Source: Neodontobutis hainanensis (lineage: Eukaryota; Chordata; Actinopteri; Gobiiformes; Odontobutidae). Taken from it: 64,000 nt of DNA. The stretch covers positions 7,032,501-7,096,500 of the forward strand of contig JALDNG010000004.1 in assembly GCA_024349245.1 (NCBI GenBank), read 5' to 3'. Both the position numbers and the translations under genes were made by a program. The notes under the pieces are model-generated. The model ran no database searches, was not told the origin of the DNA, and worked only from the letters and a program-made list of their open reading frames with translations. Positions 11,646 through 25,300 of the stretch are shown here, piece by piece; position 1 is the first letter of the stretch, and every line of letters begins with the position of its first letter.

Positions 11646-14600
11646 GGCATAGCATTGCTCCCTCCATCCTACAGAGCATTAAAAACTCTTAGAAACGGAG
11701 CAGGATTAGCGAGGGCTTGCTGTGCTGGGTCTACTGCTCTTACATGCCATATGCACTCTACATACGCAATCACTTTACATAAGCCGCAATCAAACGTATG
11801 TAGCTGACTCGTGTGGTATCTGCTATCGGCTCGGCTGCAGACTCTCTTGTGGATGATTCACTCATTAGATGGCACCCTGGTTTTCATGCTCCTTTGTCCA
11901 CTTCAGTCCAATTATTCTTAACAAGTGCTCTCTTCAAGGTTATCATTATGCCAAACTGTCCCACCCACTCACTGTCTTTTCAAGAGCCGCAGTCGGTGTC
12001 AACTGTGTTTGCTTGTTTTCCTGCAAAGTTGTTTGTTCCTTTTCTTCCCATGCTGCGTTTGATTGCTCTTCTCTGCTAATGCAGCTAACAATTAACGCTG
12101 TCCTTTTCATTATGTGTTACTCTGGCACTTTCAAAATGACAAGATTTATGTTTCTATTTGCTGATTCAAGTATTTCCGAGGATCAGTATAAATCATGATT
12201 CCTTCTACATGAAAACAATGGGATTATTGCAGTTTCATATTTTGTCAACCCAGGACTTTTAGTGACTTGACTATTAAAGTAACTTTACCAGATTAGTGCC
12301 TAATGATTAAACATAAAATGTGAGGAAAGTTTGTTTGAGACATTTACTCATTCGTGTTTCTGAAAATATATAAAAACTTGCACAGATGTAGGAAATCTGG
12401 GAGACAGGCTTGCTGAATGAAAGTAGAAGTTGCTTTCTTTGCCCTGAAGCGGCAGGAGCAGTGGAGGGAACGTGCTGCCAAAGCCATCCAGTGTTTGGCT
12501 TCTTCTTTTCAGCTGCGGAGGCGCACAGTACCACCATCCAGGATTTTTTTTTTTTTTTACAATGTAAATGAGAGCCATTACAACAATAAAACAACATTTG
12601 GCCACATTATTCTAATTAGCACGTCAGATGTGTTCCATAATGATTTTTAAAATCTGCAAGTGATTTGTTTTTGCATATAAATTACAGGGTTTATTATTAA
12701 GTCAGGAGCAGCACTATTGTTTACCTTCTCTCTTGGGTTGGTTCACAGCGCGCAGTCATTAATTCAGAACTTCAGTGTATTTGTCTTTGCACAAAAACAG
12801 ACGCCATAAGATAGAGGATTATAATGTTTGAAGAAGAATAGGGACGGTAAAAGCGTATTATCTACTAAGCATGTTGAATGAGCACATGACTGGAAACTTT
12901 AAAACATCACCTCGACCCGACAGGTGACACAGTGTTGGCATATTGTGTCCAGTGAGGTAACGGGAGGACATGAGCCGGGATCTTCAAAGCACAGCAGACG
13001 TTTTTTTTAAAGGGATTTCATTTGTTTAATCCCACTCAGGCTAAGATATCTATACGAAGAACTGCACAGGTGTTAGCTCCTTGTAACACCCTCATTGTAT
13101 TGTTTTAATTGGCTTTTATTTATTGCACAGATGCAGCAGCACCCTGTCGGCTCATCTGCTTTTATACATCACAGATTTACGAGAACAACAACAATGGAAA
13201 AGGCTTGAGTTTTTATTATAAACTTCCCTTTTTTTTTTAAGCTTCCCTTGCCAAAAGTGTTTGTAGTATGTCTGATCAGCCCCTATGCAAAGCCTTTATA
13301 ACTAACATACAGTGAGCAAAAAGGTACGTTGGACTTAAAAGGCTGAGACTAACGAGCACTTTTGAAGTTGGTTTGTTTCACTTGGAAGACATTCCTCTTT
13401 TGATCTGAGGCATAATCTGTCTCTTCGACACTGAGAGCTATTTACAGAGGAAATTTATTTCACTGATTCTCTGTGTACAATGAAGCATCTGCTGCTGCCA
13501 GCTCAGGTAGAGGGGCTGATTTAGACAGCGGCGCCCCAAATATATGCTTCTTTCTCTTGAACACAAAAAGGGAAAAAGTCTATTAATAGTCTAGTGAGTG
13601 TCCTTTGTATGCTGGTGGATATGTGTAGTGTTCCTTTCAACCAGCTCAAGTGGGAGGAAGATGTCCATTTATGAGCCTAACCCTCCTACCTGCCTGTCAA
13701 TGCAGCAGTAAAAAACACCACAGGAGAAAACTTTAGTCCATTTTCTATCAGCGTTTGACACAAGTCTGTTTTCATTGGCTCCGCTGTGACTACAAATAAA
13801 ATAAAAGAGCTGTGAGTGTGGAATTTTCCATTGTATGTGTCTTTTGCTTTTTATCTCCGGGCTCCAAAGTGAATTACAACAGCCCTGAGCAGTGTCTGGC
13901 AGGCCTTGAGAGATTCCCGGGCAGGAACAGTAGAGGTCAAGGTGTGAGAGCGGAACTTGAAATTCTACTGGTGCCTTCTCCCTGAGGCTCGCTCTCACTT
14001 CCCCTCGTCCTATCGCTTCGTCTTAGCCTGCCTCCGTCTCTCGTTCTCATTTTCCCTTCCTTTATCCTCCTGTGCACATTCTGTCTTCTCAGTGTCCGTC
14101 TGTCACTCCAACTCCTATTTCGTTTTAACACCTCTTTCAACTTCTTTTCCCCTCTTGTTCTTTTTGGCTTTCTTCTAGTGAAGGTGTAAAAGCACATACA
14201 GTTACAAATGGATCTCCGAGACCTGATTTAAAGTGCACTTTCTTAGCTCTGAGGTTATTTGAAAACCAAAATCTTGATCTCTTCACGGGAGATTTGGATT
14301 AGTTTTGCTCTTTAGCATAGCATTTTTGCACTAAATCAACAAACCTTTACATGACAAGTATTATTAAGATAAAGCTTACTGGTTGCTATTGTTCATCTGG
14401 ATTACCATTGTTTAAAATCCTGAATGTGCAGACGGCATATTTTCAGGCCAATGTATAACCCTAACCCTTTATAAAAACTACATGGCTCACTTCTTTCATT
14501 ACTCTCTATACCAGTTTGTGTGTAGACAGAAAAGGGACTAATTTGTTGGATCACTGGCAGCCTGTAACCTTAAAGTCTCCAACAAACTTATTTTCCAGCT

Positions 14601-15184
14601 TTGCAGTGGTGTTACAGTGAAGGGAAAGTGCTGAAGAGGATAATCAGTGGCCAATATGAATCTCCAACGGCTACAGTGAAGAAAAAACACATTAGGTTGC
14701 CATGAGTCTGAAGATGCTTTAACAAACCGTGTAATTCTTTATTTTTGTTGTTGCCTGATTTTAAAACTTAAGCAGTAATCAAATATGACTGGCCTGTGAC
14801 AACTGAGATGTTCCAATTTTGGACCTGTCCTGGAAAATGTTAGCCTTTTCTTTAAGAATTCACTACAATAAATGATCCTGAGGGAAGGTCTTGGTCGCAA
14901 AATGCCCCGGTGGGTATTTTGTAAGGCACAGTGTGATAATATCCAGAAAACATGCGCTCCACAATCTCAAAACTTCAAAAATATTTACATTACTTAATTA
15001 TAGGCTTTTGGAAAAACACATACAAATGAAAGTTAACGTTTTAGTAGGGCTGCACAAAATATTGCAAATTTATCATTATTCGCAAAGAATGACTTGTAAC
15101 ACTATACTCTTCCATTTTATTGACTTTTACTTTTGTCCAACCAAAGCTTTAAGTAAAACTGTAGTGCGTCCAAACGAAAAAGTC
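11646..15184. other. intergenic sequence without recognisable genes
   Basis: This stretch holds poly-T runs (12543-12560, 13002-13010, 13230-13240) and a long pyrimidine-rich tract at 13970-14176 that ends in an acceptor-like TTTCTTCTAG with no coding sequence after it. No gene is recognised. Confidence 0.5.
13970..14176 (+). repeat. pyrimidine-rich low-complexity tract
   Basis: The + strand is strongly C/T-biased for about 200 bases, with mixed CTCC, TTCC and TCTC runs. Open frames on both strands here follow from this composition. Confidence 0.75.
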
Positions 15185-15258
15185 CCAGTTTAGACCTGGT
15201 TTAATCCTGGTTTAATCCTAGTTTAGCCCTGTTTAATCCTGGTTTAATCACAGTTTAG
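15185..15258 (+). repeat. short tandem repeat, unit about 11-12 bases (CTGGTTTAATC)
   Basis: About six imperfect copies of CTGGTTTAATC/CTAGTTTAGCC lie head to tail. The next 80 bases (15262-15345) contain the TTCATCAGA-type repeat noted at 11.6 kb, in the same orientation. Confidence 0.85.
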
Positions 15259-15377
15259 AGTAAAAAACTGAAGAAGGTTTACCAGATTTTTTTATTATCA
15301 GCACATGTGACGTTCTGGGCTTGTGCCCTTCATCAGACAGGGCAATCAGCACCTGGCTATTCCACACCTCTGAGGTA

Positions 15378-16253
15378 GAGGGATTATCACGGCAAATTAA
15401 TTAGTTATAGTTACTTCTCTCAAATAGTAACTGAGTAACTGTGTTACATCATTATAAAAGTAACTAATTACCAGGAAAAGTAACTATTGTGTTAATTAAA
15501 CAAAAAAGTCAAATAACTTGGATACTCCAAATTATAACATCAAATGAATAAAATGGACACTAGATAGAATTAATTATTTATCAATTATTAATTATTTTTA
15601 TCTATTACTAATCTACACTATTTTAATGTTGTGTTGAGACACCTATACCAATTATAATTCAGCCACTTTTAGTGATGTTTTGACTAAATACTTTGTCAAT
15701 GAACACAGTTATTACAAAAGCATCTATAGGTTATTGAGTAAATCTAAATTGTCCCTAGTGCATGAATGTGAGAGTGAATGGTTGTCTGTCACTGTCTGTC
15801 TCTAAGTGTTAACACTGCGACTAACTGGCTATTGTCCAGGGTGTACCCCGCCTCAGGCCCAAAGCTGCTGGGATAGGCTCCAGTCACACACAACCCTTAA
15901 CGGGACAAAGCTGAAGAAAATAATAAATAAATGAATAAACACATATTACTAAAATTATTACATACATCTGTTGTACTTAATTATTCAAATGTAAAAATAT
16001 CAATAAATGCTCAATATAACGCCTCAATCTTGGAAATTAGTATTTTCACAGTTATTAAAATTCATCCAAATGCTGTTTCTTTTCCTTCTGTCACTTTCCT
16101 ATTAGCTCCTCTCTCCTTCTCCTCTCCCTCCCTCCGTCCTGCTCACCTGTGTCCTAAATAAAATAAATAGTAATTCTTTAGATTACTCGTTACTATAAAA
16201 AGTAACGTCGTTAACGCTGTTTATTTTTGACTCTGTTAGTCCCATCACTGGTG
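15378..16253. mobile_element. interspersed TAACT/TAACG-rich element interrupted by a SINE tail
   Basis: Both ends consist of repeated TAACT/GTAACG words. The left has AGTTACTTCTC, TAACTGAGTAACTG and AAGTAACTAATTACC. The right has GATTACTCGTTACTATAAAA, AAGTAACGTCGTTAACGC and CCCATCACTGG. This resembles a widespread fish repeat whose ends read along the lines of GTAACGCCGTTA and CCCAACACTGG. A second repeat (15738-15941) sits between the ends. Family is unassigned. Confidence 0.6.
15738..15941 (+). repeat. 3' tail of tRNA-headed SINE-like repeat, fragment g (nested)
   Basis: It contains AAATTGTCCCTAG, GTGAGAGTGAATGGTTGTCT, CCAGGGTGTACCCCGCCTC and GGGATAGGCTCCAG, followed by an AATAAATGAATAAAC tail. 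These are the successive words of the long-tailed version of this teleost repeat. The head is missing, as expected for 5'-truncated retroposition. Confidence 0.8.
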
Positions 16254-18399
16254 CTCACTAACTCAGATTTAGACAGATTTGTGAATAATATTTCAGAGAA
16301 ATAGGCCTTTTGTGTACAGAGAAAAAGTCTTTGATCATTGAGTTCAGCTCATTAAAAATGGGGCAAAAAGAAAAGTGTTGCATTTATATTTTTGTTCAGT
16401 ATATATGTAGTGTAAAAAAACACACAAACAAGCTGCAGCTGCTGTCTTTTAATTTGTGGAGTTGAATTGCTTCATGTGACCCTGTAGGCCGTCCAACAGC
16501 TGTATCATTGGCTGCTGTGAATTATATGAGGAGTTGAGCAGGAGGAGACCTTTGTGTAAATGTAATGTAATGTTCTTTAGATGAATGTGCTCCTCAGGCC
16601 ATGTGGAGACGTGCGTATAAAGAAAGAGCTTTGTTCAGGTGCTGTGTGGTCCTCATTGAACCCTGTGACACCCACTTTGTCTTTCTGTTTTTATATTATG
16701 TAGTCAAGAACAACATAACCCTGTTTTCCCTATTATCTTCAGAGGTGTAATGATTGATGATTTCAAAACGTAAAAAATAAATGTGTACCTAATAAAAAAA
16801 TGTATAGTATAAGAAAGATCTGGTCCTGTTTACAAACTTTTTATTGCAAAAAATATTGTATATAGTGCTTATGAGTCTTTATGAAATCACTTCAGGTTTA
16901 ATAAAGGTTTAATGTACATTTGAGTCAGAAAGACAATGGTAAAATCCACTTTTAGACTTTCACATTTGTTCAAGAAATACTCAACTACAGTAGGATTCAC
17001 AAAAGCTACTCCACAAACACAATTCATTCCCAAAAAGTTTATTTAAGTGAATGTTACTGTGGATGTGCCCATGAATGTGTTTGATTAATATGCAAACTTT
17101 AGAAGTGAAAGAAGCATTTTGGGTAGGAGTGCCATTTTTACTTTCAACTAATTATTCCTGTCAGAATGGCACTATTTGTTTTGCTGTTCCACTTGGAAAT
17201 ACAACACTTTCATTAGAAAACATGAACGAAGACAAGGGCGGGAGATGAATTATAAAACAGCAGCCCACAATAAAAACAACTGGAACAACACACGGGGAAT
17301 AAAAGTGGGCTTTTTAAAGTGGGCTTTGAATTAGGGGAGGACAGGTGGGTGCAGAGATTAAAGGTTTTCTTAATGCAGCACAAATAAAACGCACAGTGTT
17401 GTTTATATCGAAGACAATTCCACCGTGAAAACAAATGCTAGACTTTGTTTTTATTATAAATATGGAGCTGCAAGATTACTTTTATTTTGATTAGAATAAT
17501 AATGTCTAAAGCTATATGTGTCTTTTGTATCTGAACAGTCTTACAGCTCACACAGAGCCCTCTTAAGAATACGTGATGCCCAGATAAATTTCCAGGCAGG
17601 ATGTGGATCACCAGGAAACTCTGCAAGAAATGAGAGGGTCTGAATATCAAGAAAAAATCCCAGAGCCTTGTCAATGGAGTCAATGATGAAAAGAAAAGGC
17701 CGACTATAGATATGATGTTTGACTGAAAAAGACCAATGTCCACGGCTAAGGTGTTTGAAGGAAGGTCACAGATCAACCAGGAAATGAGAGCCAAATGACA
17801 GCTGAGAAAGAGGGACACCTTTAAATCCTGACAGTTAACAGATTTCAGAAGAGTGAGCATGTCAGATTGTGATTGGATGAAGCTGGCTGAGCTGAGTGTT
17901 AGCAGAAAACGTGCTTGTCATTTAGGTGCATGTGCAGGTCGACTCTGTCATCTGTACTTCTTTATATGGATTCTTGATGCAGCATTACCCCAAGGGACGT
18001 GACACCGGAGTTTCCAATTTTAACATTTCTACTAAAACAAATCCATCAAACTGTTCTTATTCTCAAAGTGTGAAATGCAAACATTTGATCAAAAGCCACC
18101 TTATCCTCACCTTAAGCTGAAGGCCCTTTAGTATTATTCAATGTTGATGCACCGGCTTGCAAAATACAGTCTTTTGATCTTTAATGTTATTTGCCTGTGC
18201 CATTTAATGAAAAGCCAAAGCATTAAAAACTCTGGGCTCCTTTAGTGAAGAATGTGGAAAAACAAAGCATATCAAATACAGTAAAGTAGCATAAGGTGCT
18301 GAACCATAATATGTAAGAGACTTGTGTCAGATATTACCAAAAAGACTCTTTAGTGCATTTGAGTATCCCAAATGTCTTTTTTAAGTGTCCTGATTTTAT
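16254..18399. other. intergenic sequence without recognisable genes
   Basis: AT-rich. The longest open frame (140 codons, minus strand, 17438-17860) is hydrophobic but matches no family I know and has no gene-like context. I see nothing to support a gene. Confidence 0.5.
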
Positions 18400-19378
18400 C
18401 TATGTGCATGTAAACATCTTATCCTGGGCCCAGTACTACATCCAGATTAAACCTACCCCGGATATGTCTCTCCTACACAGTTAGACTAAACCTAACAATC
18501 CAGGTCTGGAATAGTGGTATCACAAAGAGGGTTATCAACTCGTTTAGTTAACCCTGGGTTTCTCTGGAGTGAGCGCGCGTTCATGTGAAACAAGAGGAGT
18601 CGGCACTAAACCAATCACAGCAACATGTTGGAGAGAGTTAGCATAAGGAAAAAAACACACAAGGCTACACTAAACTCGGGGAAAACAAACAGCACCAGAA
18701 ACTGAATGAACAGCAGATGCACAACAGAAGTGTGGAGGAGCCTATGTTTTTAAAATAAAATACATTTCTGACCCTAAACCCTAAACTTACTTCGCTAATC
18801 TCCTAATCCAGCATCATAGTACAGGGCCCTGATTTCAGAAACTGGCACAAGCCAGTATGCCGGTTTTGAGAAAGTCAGAAATGCTACCTGGAGAACTCCA
18901 AAAGAAACCGGAATACATGTGGCATGTATACACAGTATCCTTGTTTCTGACAGGTGGCAGTGAACTGAGCATGTGCAAACTGAGTCAAGTGACGCACAGC
19001 AAAACAATCATGGCACGAGCAGCAACTTTCACACAGCGACCAAATGATAATGATTCTTTCTACACTACAGACTGTTAATAAACAAGTGATATTTCACAAA
19101 AACACTATTGCCACTTTCATTTTTAACGCTGCTGGTTTGTTTGCTGTTGTCTCCGCTGGTCTCATACAGCTGCTTTTTCACAAAGGGATGTGGTGTTTAT
19201 TTGAATAAATTTGGTCCTTCTGTAGCTGGAAATGTGTAAATACAATAAATCCAGGATACTATTGTTCATCATGTGTAGAGGGATATTAATGGGTTTCTCT
19301 GTGTGCATGTAAACACCATATCCCGAATATTGTCATAACATCACACAAATGGTGTACTCAAATGCATGTAAACGCACA
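18400..19378. mobile_element. putative interspersed element marked by GCATGTAAAC direct repeats
   Basis: The decamer GCATGTAAAC occurs at 18406-18415, 19305-19314 and 19364-19373. The first two are followed by similar words (ATCTTATCCTGGG, ACCATATCCCGAA). Between them lie GTGGTATCACAAAGAGGGTT, TTAACCCTGGGTTTCTCTGG, AACCGGAATACATGTGGCAT and GTTTCTGACAGG. These resemble dispersed fish repeats, possibly a non-autonomous DNA transposon. No coding capacity is visible and the termini are unproven. Confidence 0.45.
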
Positions 19379-22300
19379 CACTGGTTTTGTCATGTGGTCC
19401 ACTGCTCAAGTTTTTTGTAAACTCCATGCATCAGAAAGCTAGAGGGCTCCATTAGCTGGTGCATAATTTCTGGATGATAGTGTAGTCTGTGCATGTGCCA
19501 CTGTAAATAAACCTCTTGCAGCATTGTATTGTATGAGATGGGCCCTTGACCAGATGTTGGTTTATGAGTCCTTGAGAATAAGAACAGGTTGAGCCTACCC
19601 TTTTCAAGTACTGTGGATTCTTCTCCCACATAACTCTTCCCTTTGTAATAGACACTTCTCTTTAGCATCAGTCACAGAGTCAGACACAGGATGAATAGAA
19701 TAGAAAATGGCTTACACATGGCGGGAATGACGTTCATAATTCTTGGCATTTGTGCCAATGTATTTAACATGTAGGAATTTTACTGATTTACTTTAAGAAA
19801 TCAAAGCCTATAATAATTAATAGTCTCCTGCATCCTTGTTCATAGCACATTCTGCGCTCAGCTATTACATCCAATTTCCACCCTAATAATTATTATGTAG
19901 TAGATACTAATAGAATAATGGTGAAGAAATAGGAGCACAGGGGTCATTATAAAGCAGTGTGTCACCTCGTCTGCCGAAAGGACAATGTAAAGGGAATTGC
20001 CTGGTCCACTGACAGAGGACGGCTAAGGCACAATGGACAGGGAATAAAGAGTATTGGATACAAATGTAGCACCAAAGAAAGAATGAAAGTCGAGAAATAA
20101 AGCTCAGAAAGGGGGGAAAACGGAAGTAGGACGAAGCACGAAGGAGAAAAATGAGACTTGTTTCATTTTAAAATGATGGAATGTGTTGCCGCCCCAGAGC
20201 TCTGTTCAATAAGCCGCCTTCTGTTGCCGAGCTGCGGAGCCAGGAAGGAGGAAGAAAAAGCAAAATGGCTGTGTGCGTCTGCATGTGTGTGTTGTGCATC
20301 CACCCAATAATTCCATAAAGAGCATTAGTCCGCCTACTCTGCTGCCTTCAGTGCTGTTCACTCATTCCACTGCATGACTGATTATGATCAAAGACAGATT
20401 AGCAGATGGAGTGCAACAGTCATATAGGGGTGACGGGGGGTGGACGTGTATGTCATTGAGCCTCTGTTGTTAAAGCCAAGTGTTTTTGCCTTTGTGTTTA
20501 ATCACTTAATAGAGAAGTTATTTTAGATTGTAAACTTTGTAACAGGCACTCCAAAACACATCCGCCCTAACCGTCAGAGTTATGTGACATTTACAGTATG
20601 TCTATACCCTGGAGATTACAGTGTTGGTTTGATGGTGTGCCATATGTGTGTGAATGTGGATGAATAATAATCCACTTTTGGCTTTGGCTGCCACGTTGAT
20701 GACAGTGATGAACTTACTGATAGAAGCTATTTAGCATCCAAAGCTCAAAGTGATCGATGACTTTATGAGTTGTTTAGCACTGTTTATAGATGATGCAGTG
20801 ATTGTTTTATTCGCAGCTACATGGTTTCATAAAATTTGATTAAGCAACAGAGTGGAATTCAATTTATTTTAACTTCTGGAGAGTCCTTGTGTTGTGAAAA
20901 GCAGACGCAATTCAATGTTGACTGTAGCACTTTAGGAAAATAGTCTTGGACGGTGTGTGTGCAACCAATATCTGCTGCACACTTTATACTCTATGTGTGT
21001 ACTGGATATTATTTATCTAATTTTATTATATCCATTATATCATGATCATTTTGTAGTGAAACTAGAATATAAATAAAGTACTAATTAGTAATTTAAATGT
21101 TGAGACGTTTACAAATGCAGTTTATGTAATGTCTTATCCAGAGAAAACGGAAATGTTTCCAATGTTTACAAACAAACAAAATTATGAAAATATTACTTCA
21201 AGGAATGTAAGATAAAAAAAATGTAAAACCTTCTCTTGAATAAAAGCACTTTGAAAAGCCACCAACATGTGTGATTTATTCCACGACAACACTCCTAGCT
21301 CGTCATTTTCCCCTTTCCTGTTTATCAACGGCAAAAAAGCCATAAAAATAAAATAAGTGAAAGGCTAAATGGACTGTTATGGACTTAATAGCTCCAAGTT
21401 GCTGTCTGTTTGCTGTGTGGGCTGAATGAATAGTAGCAACAACAAGACAACACATACAGCATTATACAAGGATATGAATTTAAATGAAGCTTTCTAAATC
21501 TGTCACATATATCTCTACATTTTTAGCCCTCACACTTAGAATAAGGTCAGAAGTTCATCATAATTAAATTTAACTGTGAGGCCAATCAAGTTCTATCTTC
21601 TTGTTTAACTTCTTATAGTGAACATTACCATGTTTTGTAGGTAACCTTAAAGCCAGCCGGTGTAACTTTAAGCCAGCAGAGGGCACAGATCCTTTCTGTA
21701 AAACAGCACTGGTACCAGCACAATCTTAATTTACAAGTAGAGACGTTTAAGATGGCATTTATGGAAGAAAGAGTGTGTCTTCTGTAACGGTAGAGTCATT
21801 TTAGGGTTTTTACAAATAGGGTCCAGTATATTGTCCTATTATTTTTATCATTAGCGTAGTGTTGTAAAGCGCCTCACTCATGTAACGACTAAGAACTATT
21901 TAAATTATTTTGAAAGTCACATAGGATGGCTTTAAGATGAAATAAGAGATGAAATCAACACTTTTATAGAACACTTGACGGTTTAATTATTAAAACAAAA
22001 ATCCCATGCATCATTTAACAACTAAACACCTTTGGGTAGATTTTGGACCAATGCCAAAGTCATTATCCAATCAGCACAGCTCCGGGACACTATGTAGAGC
22101 ATTGTTTATCCTTTTTACACTGTATCTCCACAGGACTTTATTTTTATCATAAATTTTGGTAACCACAGTAAATTCCATTGAGGAACTCTAAAACTGTCTT
22201 CCAATAAAAGTAGGTTGCTGATATTAACTTTTGCATTGTGTATGAAAATGAAAGCAACCGTAAATTCAACGTCTATAAATGGCACCACAGCCACTAGATC

Positions 22301-25300
22301 TGCCACTGTTTCAACCGAGGTCACAAGCTCAGCGATGCCGTCTCTCTAAGTACCTCTAACCACTCTCTCGGTGCGTACACCTCCGCTCAGAACTGTGTGT
22401 CTCATTGTCTCTGTTCATCTCCACATGCATCAATAAACCTTTACAGACTGCAGAGTGAAGTGCTTTTTAAACAGAAGCACGCAGTCATATCCAGGAAAAA
22501 TCCAACTTCAGTTGAGACGTGGACCACACAGAAGCGTCCAGTCCTGCACACTGGGTCTCAGACAAACAAAGGAACCTCCCTTTTTAAGTCAGACTGATGT
22601 TTGCGTTACCACTACAATGACAGCCAGAGATGTGACTTATTTTTGATAAACTGTGTTGTTATGTCTTTATATACGTGTGCTGGTGGTTCATGCACTCCAT
22701 ATACTCACAGTGAGCTTGCAGGTTTGATGTTTTTCTCATTTCATGACATTTCTGCAATATAGATGAAGGAGACTGCATTTTTTACACAGCAATGGTGCGA
22801 CAGGAAAGACATTTAGAAAGCAGGCAAAAAGCATCAGGGTATTGAAATTATTCAGGCGGACAAAAACACTCCAGAGAAAGTTACAAAACTAGAGCAGTCA
22901 GCAAAAAAATAATAAATACAAAAGGCAATAGGGAAATAGGCACTAAGCAGACCGTACTTTTCATTGTTTGTTCTGTTCGATTTGAAGGGAACCTCGCAAT
23001 AAGACACCAATACAATTCACAGTGGGGTGATCATGAAGTGAGGAACCCTTTTCAACAACAAAGCAAGATGTGGTGAGGAATTTTCTCACTTCCATAACTG
23101 CTTACAGGGAAATAAATTTGTGATACATACACAATACTGCACTTGAAACTGAAAATTCAGCAAATTTATCCATGAAACAGCCCCTGTGTGTGTGGGAGCA
23201 CGCAGCCGTTGCCCAACAGGCACAAATAATTGGACTACAATCTCACTACGTCTCAAAGTGTCCGGCTCAGTTTCTATTTCAATAAAGTTCTGCTTTCAAT
23301 ATTACCTTCAAGCACAATTATGTTAGCTCTACTCTTTGTAGCATTTTTTTGGACACATGGACAGGTCAGGCACAAGTCTAGGCCCAGGAGGTTGTGTATC
23401 TCTTTCATAACTACATGGAAAGGATATTTTCATAAATGCAGGACAATGTGTTTGACATACTTTCTTGTTTTTTCAGACTGTATTAAATATATTGTCAGAC
23501 TTAATCGATCCAAACATTCCCTGTGTGTTAATCTTCTGTACAGACACAGTGATGTTTTGAATGTTTTGAAGATAAAATCCATCAGAAGTGTAGTTTGTCT
23601 GTCAGCCGGTTCTGTATAGATATTTATTCATGAAACACAACAGGTTTAATTGCTGTGTTAAAGGCCAATCTCAGTGGGAGTGAGGAGATCGGGCCCTGAT
23701 TGCTGTAATTTGCTAATTAGACAAAGGTAAAAGGAAAACACTCACCTTTTTGAGATGAAATTACATTAAAATGGAATTCAACCACATATCACAATCAGTG
23801 TAAGCTCTTATTACCATATGGAAAAGCCGAGCTGCAAACCTGTGAAGAATACATATTGTTTGTGGTAAAAATGTAATCTCACATTCACAAGGACAGCAAC
23901 AATGTCCTTACAGCAATTACAATTTAGCAAATTCCTCATCAGAAAAGAAAAGGAACATTGTCTGGGGCTGTCCGCTGCAAACCTGTCTCAAATAGACTGC
24001 ACATGAATTATACCCACGCTCCCCTTGTGATTCTAATTGCTCTCCCAACACAGCACTCGATTCTGTTTTCATCCTTACAGTTTCCAGCCAACAGAATCAC
24101 TTTCTGCTCCCATGTGTATTGTCTGAACTTAAAAAGCCTAACCTTTGCTCGCTAAAATTTTTGCGTTACTTGTTCTTGTGGGAAAGTGAGAAATTTGTCT
24201 TCTTTTAGTTTACTATGGGTCACGATATAAACAGAAAACCTATGGGGAAATGAAAGATTGCATTAATTTACGGTCATGTGGTGGTTTTATATTGTAAATG
24301 AGCTTTAGAAGATGATGATGCTGGGGGGATAGGGGGGACTCTTATGATGTTGACAGACTAGATACAGTGGGTTTTCCTCCCACTCGGCACACATGTGGCA
24401 TCAGGGCTGCTAATCCATCTTCTAATCACATCATTAGCCTGGACATCTGCTATGTGCCTTTAAAACAATCCCAATGCAAACATTTGTGAAGTGTATTATT
24501 ATTCCATTATAAGGAAAGATGATCACATTGTAATCTACATCACACAGCACTTTCATAATTACTTTTAGAAATGTAATGTGTATAATATGTCTATTAATAT
24601 TCAGGCCACACATGTATCTGGTTACATTAAATGCATATTCATTATCTCTTTGTTCAGACTTTGATACAGCCACATTAAAAAACTCTGTGACCTAATACTT
24701 TTCCTTATCTGCTATGAGCTTTCGGGGCAGTGTAATTGAGAAAAAAATAAATAATTTAATGTATTATCATAGAAATTGTGTAGTAAGTGAGTTATCTTAG
24801 CCTAATAGCCTAAATGTTACACTGTTTGCAAGTCAAGGAGCAAAGTTAACTCAATGTATGTTTCACATTATAACCCAAAATGTATGAAATAACATTTGTA
24901 TATATTCACTCCAAATGCATTTTAAAGTGGTGTATTCTAAGCATTTTATACAAAGAATAACCCAGGGCAGGACAACATCTGGTTATGTTTAAGGATAGAA
25001 AGCATTGTCTGAGATGACAAAGTGGTAACCCTTTAAAACTACACTTTACACATTAAGTATTATATATAATCAATCTTTTAAAAAGCATTATGTTCTTATT
25101 AATAATTGCCATTGAGTTAATCAAATGTATAATTATTACATATGAAAGATTATAGCGCATATGATTTATGAATGCATTGTTAATTACAGATTTATTAAAG
25201 CTTTACTGTAAGTGTTTAAGCAGGACCAGTGTTTAGAAATCATCCAGGTCCAGTTATTATTTACATATATTTCATAAGATTTCCTCAGGATAATTAAAAT

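Noticed and set aside
14150..14182. Acceptor-like pyrimidine tract ending in TTCTAG
   Set aside because: Part of a 200-base low-complexity pyrimidine tract, with no open conserved exon after it.
17438..17860. 140-codon hydrophobic minus-strand ORF
   Set aside because: AT-rich sequence gives hydrophobic codons. No family resemblance or gene context.
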